The position numbers and the translations under genes are program-made. From Paraburkholderia kururiensis JCM 10599 = LMG 19447 (lineage in GTDB: Bacteria > Pseudomonadota > Gammaproteobacteria > Burkholderiales > Burkholderiaceae), in assembly GCF_003986935.1 (NCBI RefSeq), contig NZ_RJZE01000029.1:32001-96000 (forward strand): a stretch of 64,000 bases of DNA, read 5' to 3'. Shown here piece by piece: positions 1-7,429 of this stretch. The notes under the pieces are model-generated. The model did not search any database, had not been told where the DNA came from, and worked only from the letters and a program-made list of their open reading frames with translations. The first letter of the stretch is position 1, and each line of letters opens with the position of its first letter.

Positions 1-194
1 TCGTGTGCCTGCTGCCGGAGTTTCTGGTGCTGCGCTGGAACGTGCCGTTTTATTTTGGCGGAACGTCGCTGCTGATCATCGTCGTCGTCACGATGGACTT
101 CATGGCGCAAGTGCAGTCGTACGTGATGTCGCAACAATATGAATCGCTGCTCAAGAAGGCCAACTTCAAGGGTGGCGGCGTCCCGATGCGTTGA
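1..194 (+). CDS. secY: SecY, preprotein translocase channel subunit (C-terminal end only)
   Basis: This is the last part of SecY, the pore-forming inner-membrane subunit of the SecYEG translocon; the window edge removes most of the gene. What remains is a hydrophobic membrane segment (LLIIVVVTMDFMAQVQSYV) followed by the typical cytoplasmic tail with QSYVMSQQYESLLKKANF. That tail and the position immediately before infA, rpmJ and rpsM match the usual spc/alpha operon order. The stop codon lies 7 bases before infA, so the two are surely co-transcribed. Identification is by tail sequence plus synteny, since only about 64 residues are visible. Confidence 0.93.
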   Translation, partial: VCLLPEFLVLRWNVPFYFGGTSLLIIVVVTMDFMAQVQSYVMSQQYESLLKKANFKGGGVPMR

Positions 195-201
195 AAGGAC
201 T

Positions 202-420
202 ATGGCCAAAGACGATGTAATCCAGATGCAAGGTGAGGTCATCGAAAACCTCCCGAACGCGACCTTCCGGGTGAAGCTGGAAAACGGCCATGTCGTGCTG
301 GGACATATTTCCGGAAAGATGCGGATGCACTACATCCGTATTCTGCCTGGCGACAAGGTGACGGTTGAACTGACGCCTTACGATCTATCGCGTGCGCGGA
401 TCGTATTCCGGGCGAAGTGA
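202..420 (+). CDS. infA: Translation initiation factor IF-1
   Basis: A 72-residue protein beginning MAKDDVIQMQGEVIENLPNA and ending in YDLSRARIVFRAK, the classic IF-1 sequence. It is a single OB-fold (S1-like) domain that binds the 30S A site during initiation together with IF-2 and IF-3. The ATG at 202 was chosen because it gives the standard length and has a GAAAGGA ribosome site just upstream; longer readings through the end of secY are out of character. It sits between secY and rpmJ in the ribosomal operon. Burkholderiaceae often carry a second infA elsewhere, which cannot be judged here. Confidence 0.97.
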   Translation: MAKDDVIQMQGEVIENLPNATFRVKLENGHVVLGHISGKMRMHYIRILPGDKVTVELTPYDLSRARIVFRAK

Positions 421-440
421 TTTGAAAAAAGGGTAATATC

Positions 441-557
441 ATGAAAGTGATGGCATCGGTTAAGCGGATGTGCCGCAATTGCAAGATCATCAAGCGCAAC
501 GGCGTCGTGCGCGTGATTTGCAGCTCGGATCCGCGCCACAAGCAGCGTCAAGGCTGA
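441..557 (+). CDS. rpmJ: 50S ribosomal protein L36
   Basis: A 38-residue basic protein, MKVMASVKRMCRNCKIIKRN onward, ending HKQRQG. Cys11, Cys14, Cys27 and His33 form the zinc-binding set of the C-plus form of L36, so this is the zinc-dependent paralogue. It is the last small component of the large subunit assembled near the peptidyl-transferase region. It lies 20 bases after infA and 47 bases before rpsM in the same operon. Confidence 0.95.
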   Translation: MKVMASVKRMCRNCKIIKRNGVVRVICSSDPRHKQRQG

Positions 558-604
558 TTGAGACAGGCGCACTTTTGCCTGCGCTTTTTGTTTGAGGAAA
601 AACA

Positions 605-970
605 ATGGCTCGTATCGCAGGGGTTAACATCCCGAACCACCAGCACACCGAAATCGGTCTGACCGCGATCTATGGCGTCGGCCGCACGCGTTCGCGCAAT
701 ATCTGCGCCGCAGCTGGTGTCCCGTTCAACAAGAAGGTCAAAGATCTGACCGACGCAGACCTCGAAAAGCTGCGTGAGGAAGTCGGCAAGTTTGTCGTCG
801 AAGGCGATCTTCGCCGTGAAGTGACGATGAACATCAAGCGCCTGATGGACCTCGGCTGCTATCGCGGCGTACGCCATCGCAAGGGCCTGCCCCTGCGCGG
901 CCAGCGCACGCGCACGAACGCCCGCACCCGCAAGGGCCCGCGTCGTGCAGCTCAGGCGCTGAAGAAGTAA
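605..970 (+). CDS. rpsM: 30S ribosomal protein S13
   Basis: A 121-residue protein starting MARIAGVNIPNHQHTEIGL, the normal S13 length. S13 sits in the head of the small subunit and contacts L5 and the P-site tRNA. The helix-two-turn-helix region (IYGVGRTRSRNICAAAGV) and the basic tail (GLPLRGQRTRTNARTRKGPR) are both present. A GAGGAA ribosome site precedes the ATG. It opens the alpha operon segment rpsM-rpsK-rpsD-rpoA-rplQ; in E. coli this leader is the target of S4 repression, but no pseudoknot could be confirmed here by eye. Confidence 0.97.
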   Translation: MARIAGVNIPNHQHTEIGLTAIYGVGRTRSRNICAAAGVPFNKKVKDLTDADLEKLREEVGKFVVEGDLRREVTMNIKRLMDLGCYRGVRHRKGLPLRGQRTRTNARTRKGPRRAAQALKK

Positions 971-998
971 GCGGAACTGACAGTTACAGGGAAACGTA

Positions 999-1403
999 AT
1001 GGCTAAGGCTTCGAACAACACCGCGGCGCAACGCGTTCGCAAGAAGGTTAAGAAGAACGTCGCCGAGGGCGTGGTTCACGTTCACGCGTCGTTCAACAAC
1101 ACCATCATCACGATCACCGACCGTCAAGGCAACGCGCTTGCCTGGGCAACGTCGGGCGGTCAGGGCTTCAAGGGTTCGCGCAAGTCGACGCCGTTTGCAG
1201 CTCAGGTCGCAGCCGAATCGGCTGGCCGTGTCGCGATGGAATACGGCGTGAAGAACCTCGAAGTGCGGATCAAGGGCCCGGGCCCTGGCCGTGAGTCGGC
1301 GGTGCGCGCGCTGCATGGTCTTGGCATCAAGATCACCGCGATCTCCGACGTGACTCCGGTGCCGCACAACGGTTGCCGTCCGCCGAAGCGCCGCCGCATC
1401 TAA
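999..1403 (+). CDS. rpsK: 30S ribosomal protein S11
   Basis: A 134-residue protein with the S11 signatures VHASFNNTIITITDRQGNAL, GGQGFKGSRKSTPFAAQ and the C-terminal DVTPVPHNGCRPPKRRRI. S11 is on the platform of the 30S subunit and lines the mRNA exit channel. It follows rpsM by 28 bases with an AGGGAAACG ribosome site. The N-terminus (MAKASNNTAAQRVRKKVKKN) is the basic extension usual in betaproteobacteria. Confidence 0.97.
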   Translation: MAKASNNTAAQRVRKKVKKNVAEGVVHVHASFNNTIITITDRQGNALAWATSGGQGFKGSRKSTPFAAQVAAESAGRVAMEYGVKNLEVRIKGPGPGRESAVRALHGLGIKITAISDVTPVPHNGCRPPKRRRI

Positions 1404-1507
1404 GACGTCGCTTTTTGCCAGCGCCTGTTGCCGCCTTGTGCGTCGACGGGTTGCTTGCGTTATTGAATCGACTAAGCCCACTGTTCGGCCCAAAGGGTAC
1501 GGACTAG

Positions 1508-1528
1508 CGCGAAGGCAGTACGTTCGCG
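1508..1528 (+). promoter_or_regulatory. Hairpin in the rpsK-rpsD leader
   Basis: CGCGAA and TTCGCG face each other across a 9-base loop, ending 24 bases before the rpsD start. The whole rpsK-rpsD gap is 149 bases, long for a ribosomal operon, and no gene is visible in it. The hairpin could be part of a translational control site for rpsD, but the stem is short and this is only a suggestion. Confidence 0.3.
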
Positions 1529-1552
1529 TGATCAATCTCAAAGGAATACAAC

Positions 1553-2176
1553 GTGGCACGTTATATCGGCCCGAAGGCCAAGCTGTCCCGCCGTGAAGGC
1601 ACCGATCTGTTCCTGAAGAGCGCACGCCGCTCGCTCGCCGACAAGTGCAAGCTCGATAGCAAGCCGGGTCAGCATGGTCGCACCTCCGGCGCCCGTACGT
1701 CGGACTACGGCACGCAGTTGCGCGAAAAGCAAAAAGTGAAGCGCATCTACGGCGTTCTCGAACGTCAGTTCCGCCGTTACTTCGCTGAAGCTGACCGCCG
1801 CAAGGGCAACACCGGCGAAAACCTGCTCAAGCTGCTTGAGTCGCGCCTCGACAACGTCGTGTATCGCATGGGTTTCGGCTCGACGCGCGCCGAAGCGCGT
1901 CAGCTGGTGAGCCACAAGGCGATCCTCGTGAACGGTCAGGTCGCCAACATCCCGTCGCTGCAGGTCAAGTCGGGCGACGTGGTGGCAGTGCGTGAACAGG
2001 CAAAGAAGCAGGCTCGTATCGTCGAGGCTCTGTCGCTCGCCGAGCAAGGCGGGATGCCGAGCTGGGTGTCGGTCGACGCCAAGAAGTTCGAAGGCGTCTT
2101 CAAGGGCATGCCGGAGCGCAGCGATATCGCTGGCGACATCAACGAAAGCCTGATCGTCGAATTGTATTCGCGGTAA
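1553..2176 (+). CDS. rpsD: 30S ribosomal protein S4
   Basis: A 207-residue protein, MARYIGPKAKLSRREGTDLF onward, standard length for S4. The S4 RNA-binding domain covers roughly residues 97-160 (SRLDNVVYRMGFGSTRAEAR, then SHKAILVNG). S4 nucleates 30S assembly by binding the 5' domain of 16S rRNA and, in enterobacteria, represses the alpha operon; whether that loop exists here is not shown. The ORF has a GTG codon at 1553 with AAAGGAATACAAC upstream as the ribosome site, so the gene starts with GTG. Confidence 0.96.
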   Translation: MARYIGPKAKLSRREGTDLFLKSARRSLADKCKLDSKPGQHGRTSGARTSDYGTQLREKQKVKRIYGVLERQFRRYFAEADRRKGNTGENLLKLLESRLDNVVYRMGFGSTRAEARQLVSHKAILVNGQVANIPSLQVKSGDVVAVREQAKKQARIVEALSLAEQGGMPSWVSVDAKKFEGVFKGMPERSDIAGDINESLIVELYSR

Positions 2177-2222
2177 TCGGATTGACGGCCGGGGTACCCG
2201 TATTGCGTTGCGCAAGGGGTGG

Positions 2223-2281
2223 CCTCGGCTGTTTATTTTCAGGTTGTTACCGGTCAGCCTTATCGGTGTAACGAGCCGAGG
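2223..2281 (+). promoter_or_regulatory. Structured leader between rpsD and rpoA
   Basis: CCTCGGCT (2223-2230) is a perfect inverted match to AGCCGAGG (2274-2281), and inside it GTTAC (2246-2250) matches GTAAC (2268-2272). The outer stem closes 19 bases before the rpoA start codon. This nested pairing is consistent with a folded mRNA leader controlling rpoA translation or with an attenuator; there is no T-tract, so it is not an ordinary terminator. Confidence 0.4.
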
Positions 2282-2300
2282 GTATTGAAAAGGAAAACCT

Positions 2301-3278
2301 ATGCAAACCAGTTTGTTGAAACCCAAGATCATCGCAGTGGAATCGCTCGGCGACAACCACGCGAAAGTGGTCATGGAGCCGTTTGAACGCGGTTATGGCC
2401 ACACCTTGGGCAACGCGCTTCGGCGCGTACTGCTGTCGTCGATGGTGGGCTACGCGCCGACCGAGGTGACGATCGCAGGCGTCGTGCACGAATACTCGAC
2501 GCTCGATGGTGTGCAGGAGGACGTGGTCAACCTGTTGTTGAACCTGAAGGGCGTGGTGTTCAAGCTGCATAACCGTGACGAAGTGACGGTGACGCTGCGC
2601 AAGGAAGGCGAAGGCGTGGTGACGGCGGGCGATATCGAACTCGCGCACGACTGCGAAGTGATCAACCCCGATCACGTGATCGCGCACCTCTCGAAGGGCG
2701 GCAAGCTCGACGTGCAGATCAAGATCGAAAAGGGCCGCGGCTATGTCCCGGGCAACGTGCGCCGCTACGGCGACGAAACGGCGAAGATCATCGGCCGCAT
2801 CGTGCTGGACGCGTCGTTCTCGCCGGTGCGTCGCGTGAGCTATTCGGTGGAAAGCGCGCGTGTCGAACAGCGTACCGACCTCGACAAGCTCGTGATGAAC
2901 ATCGAAACCAACGGTGTGATCTCGCCTGAAGAAGCGATCCGTCAGTCAGCTCGCATTCTGGTCGATCAGCTGTCGGTGTTCGCTGCACTGGAAGGGACCG
3001 AGGCCGCTGCCGAAGCGCCGTCGCGTGCTCCGCAGATCGACCCGATCCTGCTGCGTCCGGTGGACGATCTCGAACTCACGGTTCGTTCCGCGAACTGCCT
3101 GAAGGCCGAGAACATCTACTACATCGGCGACCTGATCCAGCGCACGGAAAACGAGTTGCTCAAGACGCCGAACCTGGGCCGCAAGTCGCTGAACGAAATC
3201 AAGGAAGTGCTCGCCTCGCGCGGCCTCACCTTGGGCATGAAGCTCGAAAACTGGCCGCCGGCTGGTCTCGACAAGTAA
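2301..3278 (+). CDS. rpoA: RNA polymerase alpha subunit
   Basis: A 325-residue alpha subunit, MQTSLLKPKIIAVESLGDNH onward. The N-terminal dimerisation domain (about 1-235) includes ERGYGHTLGNALRRVLLSSM. A flexible Ala/Pro-containing linker (about 238-250) leads into the C-terminal domain (about 250-325), which has the UP-element and activator contact region RSANCLKAENIYYIGDLIQR. GGAAAACCT precedes the ATG. It lies between rpsD and rplQ, as in nearly all bacteria. The 122-base gap upstream holds paired sequences that may regulate it. Confidence 0.98.
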   Translation: MQTSLLKPKIIAVESLGDNHAKVVMEPFERGYGHTLGNALRRVLLSSMVGYAPTEVTIAGVVHEYSTLDGVQEDVVNLLLNLKGVVFKLHNRDEVTVTLRKEGEGVVTAGDIELAHDCEVINPDHVIAHLSKGGKLDVQIKIEKGRGYVPGNVRRYGDETAKIIGRIVLDASFSPVRRVSYSVESARVEQRTDLDKLVMNIETNGVISPEEAIRQSARILVDQLSVFAALEGTEAAAEAPSRAPQIDPILLRPVDDLELTVRSANCLKAENIYYIGDLIQRTENELLKTPNLGRKSLNEIKEVLASRGLTLGMKLENWPPAGLDK

Positions 3279-3319
3279 TTGCCGCAAGCATGGCGGGCTC
3301 GTCCCGCCGCTGGTAAGAG

Positions 3320-3356
3320 CGCGGATTTTCCTTTAAAATCCGCGTCTTGCTTTTTT
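3320..3356 (+). terminator. Terminator-like hairpin between rpoA and rplQ
   Basis: A perfect 10-bp stem (3320-3329 with 3335-3344) and 5-base loop is followed by TCTTGC and then six Ts. It looks like a partial intrinsic terminator or attenuator inside the operon, which would lower rplQ expression relative to rpoA. The T-tract starts six bases after the stem, so termination may be weak. Confidence 0.5.
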
Positions 3357-3432
3357 CACTACCGGCCCGTGCCTAAGGCTTGTCCTGGGCGATAGAAGAG
3401 CTGGATCAAAACTTTGATTCAAGGAAACTGAA

Positions 3433-3828
3433 ATGCGTCACCGTCATGGTCTGCGGAAACTGAACCGCACGAGCAGCCACCGTCTGGCAATGCTCCGTAA
3501 CATGTCCAACTCGCTGATCGAGCACGAAGTCATCAAGACCACGCTGCCGAAGGCGAAGGAACTTCGCAAGGTTGTCGAGCCCCTCATCACGCTCGGCAAG
3601 AAGCCGTCGCTGGCGAACCGCCGCCTCGCGTTCAACCGCCTGCGCGACCGCGACTCGGTCACCAAGCTGTTCGATGTGCTGGGTCCGCGCTTCGCGAACC
3701 GTCCGGGCGGCTACCTCCGCATCCTGAAATTCGGCTTCCGCGTGGGCGATAACGCTCCCATGGCGCTCGTCGAACTGCTCGACCGCCCGGAAGTGGTGGA
3801 GGCAGAAGAGGTCCAGGAAGCCGAATAA
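3433..3828 (+). CDS. rplQ: 50S ribosomal protein L17
   Basis: A 131-residue protein starting MRHRHGLRKLNRTSSHRLAM, the invariant L17 N-terminus. L17 sits near the peptide exit tunnel of the large subunit. The region RPGGYLRILKFGFRVGDNAP is also diagnostic. The acidic tail (EVVEAEEVQEAE) is a common betaproteobacterial extension. It is the last gene of the alpha operon and is followed by a strong intrinsic terminator. AAGGAAACTGAA upstream is the ribosome site. Confidence 0.97.
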   Translation: MRHRHGLRKLNRTSSHRLAMLRNMSNSLIEHEVIKTTLPKAKELRKVVEPLITLGKKPSLANRRLAFNRLRDRDSVTKLFDVLGPRFANRPGGYLRILKFGFRVGDNAPMALVELLDRPEVVEAEEVQEAE

Positions 3829-3852
3829 GCATTCCTCGTTCTCTTGATGCAT

Positions 3853-3882
3853 AAAAAAGCCAGGCTTCTGCCTGGCTTTTTT
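3853..3882 (+). terminator. Intrinsic terminator after rplQ
   Basis: AAAAAAGCCAGGC pairs with GCCTGGCTTTTTT around a TTCT loop. The A-tract on one side and T-tract on the other make a classic factor-independent terminator closing the ribosomal operon. Confidence 0.93.
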
Positions 3883-3997
3883 GCGTCTGCGCGCCGATTT
3901 CTGGCCGATTGGTTATCCGTGCGGGTGGCCGCCGAAGTGCCCGCGCGTCAGGTGGTACGATAGCTGCACCCGAGTTCTCGATGTTTTTGGAGTGGCC

Positions 3998-4330
3998 GTG
4001 AGCGTCAACGTGACCCTGATTCTGACCGCTGTGCCCGACGCGCAGACTGCCCAGAAGCTCGCGTCCGGCGCACTCGATGCACGTCTTGCCGCTTGCGTGA
4101 CGCAACTGGGTGCCGTGCATTCGAACTACCACTGGCAGGGCAAGGTCGAATCCGCCGACGAGATCCAGTTGCTCTTCAAGACGAGTGTCGCCCGGTCACT
4201 GGAGCTCGAACAGTTCATTCAGAGCCATCACCCCTACGAAACACCGGAAGTGCTCTCGTGGCAGGCCACCGCTACGCAGGCCTATGGCCAATGGATCATT
4301 GCCGAAACTCAACGCCCGCTTCATGTTTAA
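3998..4330 (+). CDS. cutA: Divalent cation tolerance protein CutA
   Basis: A 110-residue protein, the size of the trimeric CutA1 family (ferredoxin-like fold, PII-like). Family marks include LAACVTQLGAVHSNYHWQGK, the EIQLLFKTS strand and HHPYETPEVL. CutA is linked to copper tolerance in enterobacteria, but its biochemical role is unsettled. The GTG at 3998 was chosen because it has TTGGAG six bases upstream and gives the family length; an upstream ATG at 3881 lies in the terminator. The 3' end overlaps the likely dsbD start by 8 bases, suggesting translational coupling. Confidence 0.93.
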   Translation: MSVNVTLILTAVPDAQTAQKLASGALDARLAACVTQLGAVHSNYHWQGKVESADEIQLLFKTSVARSLELEQFIQSHHPYETPEVLSWQATATQAYGQWIIAETQRPLHV

Positions 4331-6191
4331 TCGTTCCCATCGGCCCGCGGCTCGCATGATGCGCGCAATTGTTCTACTGCTCTGCAGTCTCTTCGCGATG
4401 CTGCTCGGGGCCGGCCTCGCGCAAGCTGGCGACGACTTCCTTGATCCCGATGCCGCGTTCCGCTTCAGCGCCACCGAGCAGCCGGGCGAAGTCGAGGTTC
4501 ACTACCGTATCGCCGACGGCTACTACATGTACCGCGAGCGGTTCTCGTTCGCGGTACAAAAGGGCAGTGCGACGCTCGGCGATCCGCAGTTGCCACCTGG
4601 CCACGTCAAGTTTGATACGACGTTCCAGAAAAACGTGGAGACGTACCGCAACGAGTTGACGATCCGCGTCCCGGTGAAACAGGCGTCCGCGGGATTCGAC
4701 CTTGCTGTCACGTCACAGGGTTGCGCGGACGCGGGAATCTGTTATCCGCCCATGGTTCGGACGTATCGCGTGAGCGGCGCCGCGCTGCAGGCCGCGACCT
4801 CCGCAGGCGCCGCACCCGATACTGCCGCTGCCGCCGCCGTGGGTACCGATTCGAGCGGCCCCTGGTACGACCGCATCACGAGCGCCGACTATGCACAGCA
4901 GCTGCTGACGAAGGGCGGTTTCCTCGCCATCGTCGCGCTGTACTTCGTCGCCGGCGTCGTGCTCAGCCTGCTGCCCTGCTCGTACCCGATGTTCCCCATC
5001 CTGTCTGCCATCATCATCGGCGAGGGGACCAGCGTGACGCGGGCGCGTGGGTTTGCGCTGTCGCTTGCGTACGTGTTGGGCATGGCACTGGTCTATACAG
5101 TGCTCGGCATCGTGGCCGGTTTCGTTGGGCAAAGCCTGGGCGGATGGTTGCAGAACCCGTGGGTGCTGGGTGCCTTCGCGGTTCTGTTGGCGGTGTTCGC
5201 ATTCGCGCTAATCGGCGGTATGGACATCGCGCTGCCGCGTCGCTGGCAGGACGGGGTGTCGCGCGCGACGCAAGGCCGTCCCACGGGCAAGTACGCGGCC
5301 GTTGCGTCGCTTGGGGCGCTGTCGGCGCTCGTGGTCGGCGCGTGCATGACGGCGCCGCTCTTTGCGGTGTTGGCGTTTATCGCGCATACCGGCAACGCCT
5401 TGCTCGGCGGCGCGGCGCTGTTTGCGATGGGATTGGGTCTCGGTGTGCCGTTGCTGATTCTGGGTCTGGGCGCTGGCGTGCTCTTGCCGCGTGCGGGCGC
5501 CTGGATGGATGGCGTGAAGGTATTCTTCGGCGTGATCCTGCTCGCAGCCGCCTTGTGGATCGTCTGGCCAGTGTTGGGTGGCGGGGTGAGGATGCTGCTT
5601 GCGGCCGTCTGGCTGCTGATTGCCGCTGCGGCGCTTGGCCTTTTCACGCCGAACTCCGGTGGTCCGACGCCGTGGCGGCGCCTTGGCCGTGGTATTGGGG
5701 CAGCACTGGCTATCTGGGGCGCGACGTTGCTTGTGGGACTGGCTGCGGGGTCGTCAGACCCACTTCGCCCGCTCGCTGTTTTGGCCGCCAGGGGCAGCGA
5801 AGGTGGCGCGGGCAATGGCCTGTCGCCGAACCAACTCGCGTTTGCGCCGGTGCGCTCGTCGACGCAACTCGATGATGCGGTGAAGACCGCACTGAAGCCG
5901 GCCATGCTGGACTTCTATGCGGACTGGTGCGTCAGCTGTAAGGAGATGGAGAAGTTCACCTTCAGCGACCCGCGCGTGCAGCTCCGTCTCAAACAGCTCA
6001 ACCTCCTGCGCGCCGATGTGACTGCGAACAACACCGACGACCAGGTTCTGCTCAAGCGCTTCGACCTGTTCGGGCCGCCGGGCATCATTTTCTTCGACCA
6101 GACTGGCAGAGAGGTCCTGCGCGTAGTCGGCTACGAATCCGCGGACCGCTTTCTGCGCAGTCTGGACCGCGCGGCGCCACCGCAGTCGTAG
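4323..6191 (+). CDS. dsbD: Thiol:disulfide interchange protein DsbD
   Basis: An inner-membrane protein that carries electrons from cytoplasmic thioredoxin to periplasmic DsbC, DsbG and cytochrome c maturation proteins. The three DsbD modules are visible in order: a periplasmic alpha domain with CADAGICYPP, a multi-spanning beta domain with paired redox cysteines in LLPCSYPMFP and VVGACMTAPLF, and a C-terminal thioredoxin-like gamma domain with DWCVSCKEME. A signal-like hydrophobic stretch (AIVLLLCSLFAMLLGAGLAQA) precedes the alpha domain. Starts at 4323, 4356 or 4359 are all possible; 4323 overlaps cutA. At about 622 residues it is full length. Co-location with cytochrome c genes downstream fits its role in keeping apocytochrome thiols reduced. 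Confidence 0.95.
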   Translation: MFNRSHRPAARMMRAIVLLLCSLFAMLLGAGLAQAGDDFLDPDAAFRFSATEQPGEVEVHYRIADGYYMYRERFSFAVQKGSATLGDPQLPPGHVKFDTTFQKNVETYRNELTIRVPVKQASAGFDLAVTSQGCADAGICYPPMVRTYRVSGAALQAATSAGAAPDTAAAAAVGTDSSGPWYDRITSADYAQQLLTKGGFLAIVALYFVAGVVLSLLPCSYPMFPILSAIIIGEGTSVTRARGFALSLAYVLGMALVYTVLGIVAGFVGQSLGGWLQNPWVLGAFAVLLAVFAFALIGGMDIALPRRWQDGVSRATQGRPTGKYAAVASLGALSALVVGACMTAPLFAVLAFIAHTGNALLGGAALFAMGLGLGVPLLILGLGAGVLLPRAGAWMDGVKVFFGVILLAAALWIVWPVLGGGVRMLLAAVWLLIAAAALGLFTPNSGGPTPWRRLGRGIGAALAIWGATLLVGLAAGSSDPLRPLAVLAARGSEGGAGNGLSPNQLAFAPVRSSTQLDDAVKTALKPAMLDFYADWCVSCKEMEKFTFSDPRVQLRLKQLNLLRADVTANNTDDQVLLKRFDLFGPPGIIFFDQTGREVLRVVGYESADRFLRSLDRAAPPQS

Positions 6192-6254
6192 CAACGCACG
6201 TGGCCTTTGCATCGACGCTCGTTACTGCGAAGGAACGCCGGCGCGGGGCAGCAC

Positions 6255-6296
6255 AAAAAAAGAGGCACATCGGTTCTTATCCGATGTGCCTCTTTT
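6255..6296. terminator. Bidirectional terminator between dsbD and hemB
   Basis: AAAAGAGGCACATCGG pairs with CCGATGTGCCTCTTTT around the 7-base loop TTCTTAT. A-tract and T-tract flank the stem, so it can stop transcription of both convergent genes. Confidence 0.92.
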
Positions 6297-6340
6297 GCGT
6301 TTGCGTCTGAGGTGGCAGCCGCACCGCCACGTTGTCTGCG

Positions 6341-7339
6341 TTATCGCTGGGTACGCAGGATCCTCGCCGCGTCGAGCGCGAAATAGGTGAGCACGCCGTC
6401 CGCGCCAGCGCGCTTGAACGCCAGCAGCGATTCCATCATCACTTTGTCGTGATCGAGCCAGCCGTTCTGCGCGGCCGCCTTGAGCATCGCGTATTCGCCG
6501 CTCACTTGATACACGTAGGTCGGGTAGCGGAACTCGTCCTTCACGCGGCGCACGATGTCCAGATACGGCATGCCCGGCTTCACCATCACCATGTCGGCGC
6601 CTTCCTCGATGTCGAGGCGCACTTCGCGCAGCGCTTCGTCGCTATTTGCCGGGTCCATCTGGTAGGTCATCTTGTTGCTCTTGCCCAGGTTCGAAGCGGA
6701 ACCCACTGCATCGCGGAACGGACCGTAGAACGCCGACGCGTATTTTGCCGAATACGCCATGATGCGTGTATGGATATGGCCTTCGCTTTCGAGCATCTCG
6801 CGGATCGCGCCGATGCGCCCGTCCATCATGTCTGAGGGCGCGACGATATCGACGCCCGCTTCGGCCTGCGCCTGCGCCTGCTGAACGAGGATTTCGACTG
6901 TCTCGTCATTCATGACATACCCGGCCTCGTCCAGTACGCCGTCCTGCCCGTGGCTGGTGTACGGATCGAGCGCGACGTCGGTCAGCACGCCCAGCTCCGG
7001 GAAGTGCTTTTTCAGTTCGCGTACGGCGCGCGGAATCAGCCCGGCTTCATTGGCGGCTTCGCGGCCGTCGGGCGTCTTGATGGACGGCTCGATGGCCGGA
7101 AAGAGCGAAATGACGGGCACGCCGAGCTCGACGCATTGCTCGGCCACGCCCATCAGCAGGTCGACGGAAACGCGTTCGACGCCCGGCATCGACGGCACGG
7201 CTTGCCGCACATTTTGGCCTTCTACGACGAAGACGGGGTAAATCAGGTCGTTGGTGGTGAGAATGGTTTCGCGCATGAGGCGGCGCGAAAAGTCGTCGCG
7301 TCGCATACGGCGCGGACGGAGATGGGGATAGAAGCTCAT
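6341..7339 (-). CDS. hemB: Delta-aminolevulinic acid dehydratase (porphobilinogen synthase)
   Basis: A 332-residue enzyme that condenses two 5-aminolevulinate molecules to porphobilinogen in tetrapyrrole and haem synthesis. The two Schiff-base lysines are in AYSAKYASAFYGPFRD (Lys199) and MVMVKPGMPYLD (Lys254). The metal site reads DVALDPYTSHGQDG: aspartates replace the three cysteines of zinc enzymes, so this is the magnesium-dependent subtype known from Pseudomonas. It is convergent with dsbD, sharing a terminator, and lies downstream of a candidate small RNA transcribed the other way. Haem supply fits the nearby cytochrome genes, although they are separately transcribed. Confidence 0.97.
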   Translation of the reverse strand: MSFYPHLRPRRMRRDDFSRRLMRETILTTNDLIYPVFVVEGQNVRQAVPSMPGVERVSVDLLMGVAEQCVELGVPVISLFPAIEPSIKTPDGREAANEAGLIPRAVRELKKHFPELGVLTDVALDPYTSHGQDGVLDEAGYVMNDETVEILVQQAQAQAEAGVDIVAPSDMMDGRIGAIREMLESEGHIHTRIMAYSAKYASAFYGPFRDAVGSASNLGKSNKMTYQMDPANSDEALREVRLDIEEGADMVMVKPGMPYLDIVRRVKDEFRYPTYVYQVSGEYAMLKAAAQNGWLDHDKVMMESLLAFKRAGADGVLTYFALDAARILRTQR

Positions 7340-7415
7340 GTCGGATATCGTGGGAGAGGACGACAGAAGGGCGGGATGCAGCGGCTCCCGCGTGGCAGAA
7401 ACTTTTCAGGCCAAT

Positions 7416-7428
7416 GGTATATCATACC
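7416..7428. promoter_or_regulatory. Palindrome GGTATATCATACC upstream of hemB
   Basis: GGTAT and ATACC are perfect inverted copies around ATC. The element lies 77 bases upstream of hemB and directly before the candidate small RNA on the other strand. It contains TATCAT/TATATC on the plus strand and TATGAT on the minus strand, so it could supply minus-10 elements in both directions or bind a regulator. No good minus-35 was found on either side. Confidence 0.35.
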
Positions 7429-7429
7429 G

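Noticed and set aside
564..593. Possible terminator between rpmJ and rpsM
   Set aside because: Only a 5-bp stem (CAGGC/GCCTG) with an 8-base loop before the T-run; too weak to annotate in an operon that must be read through.
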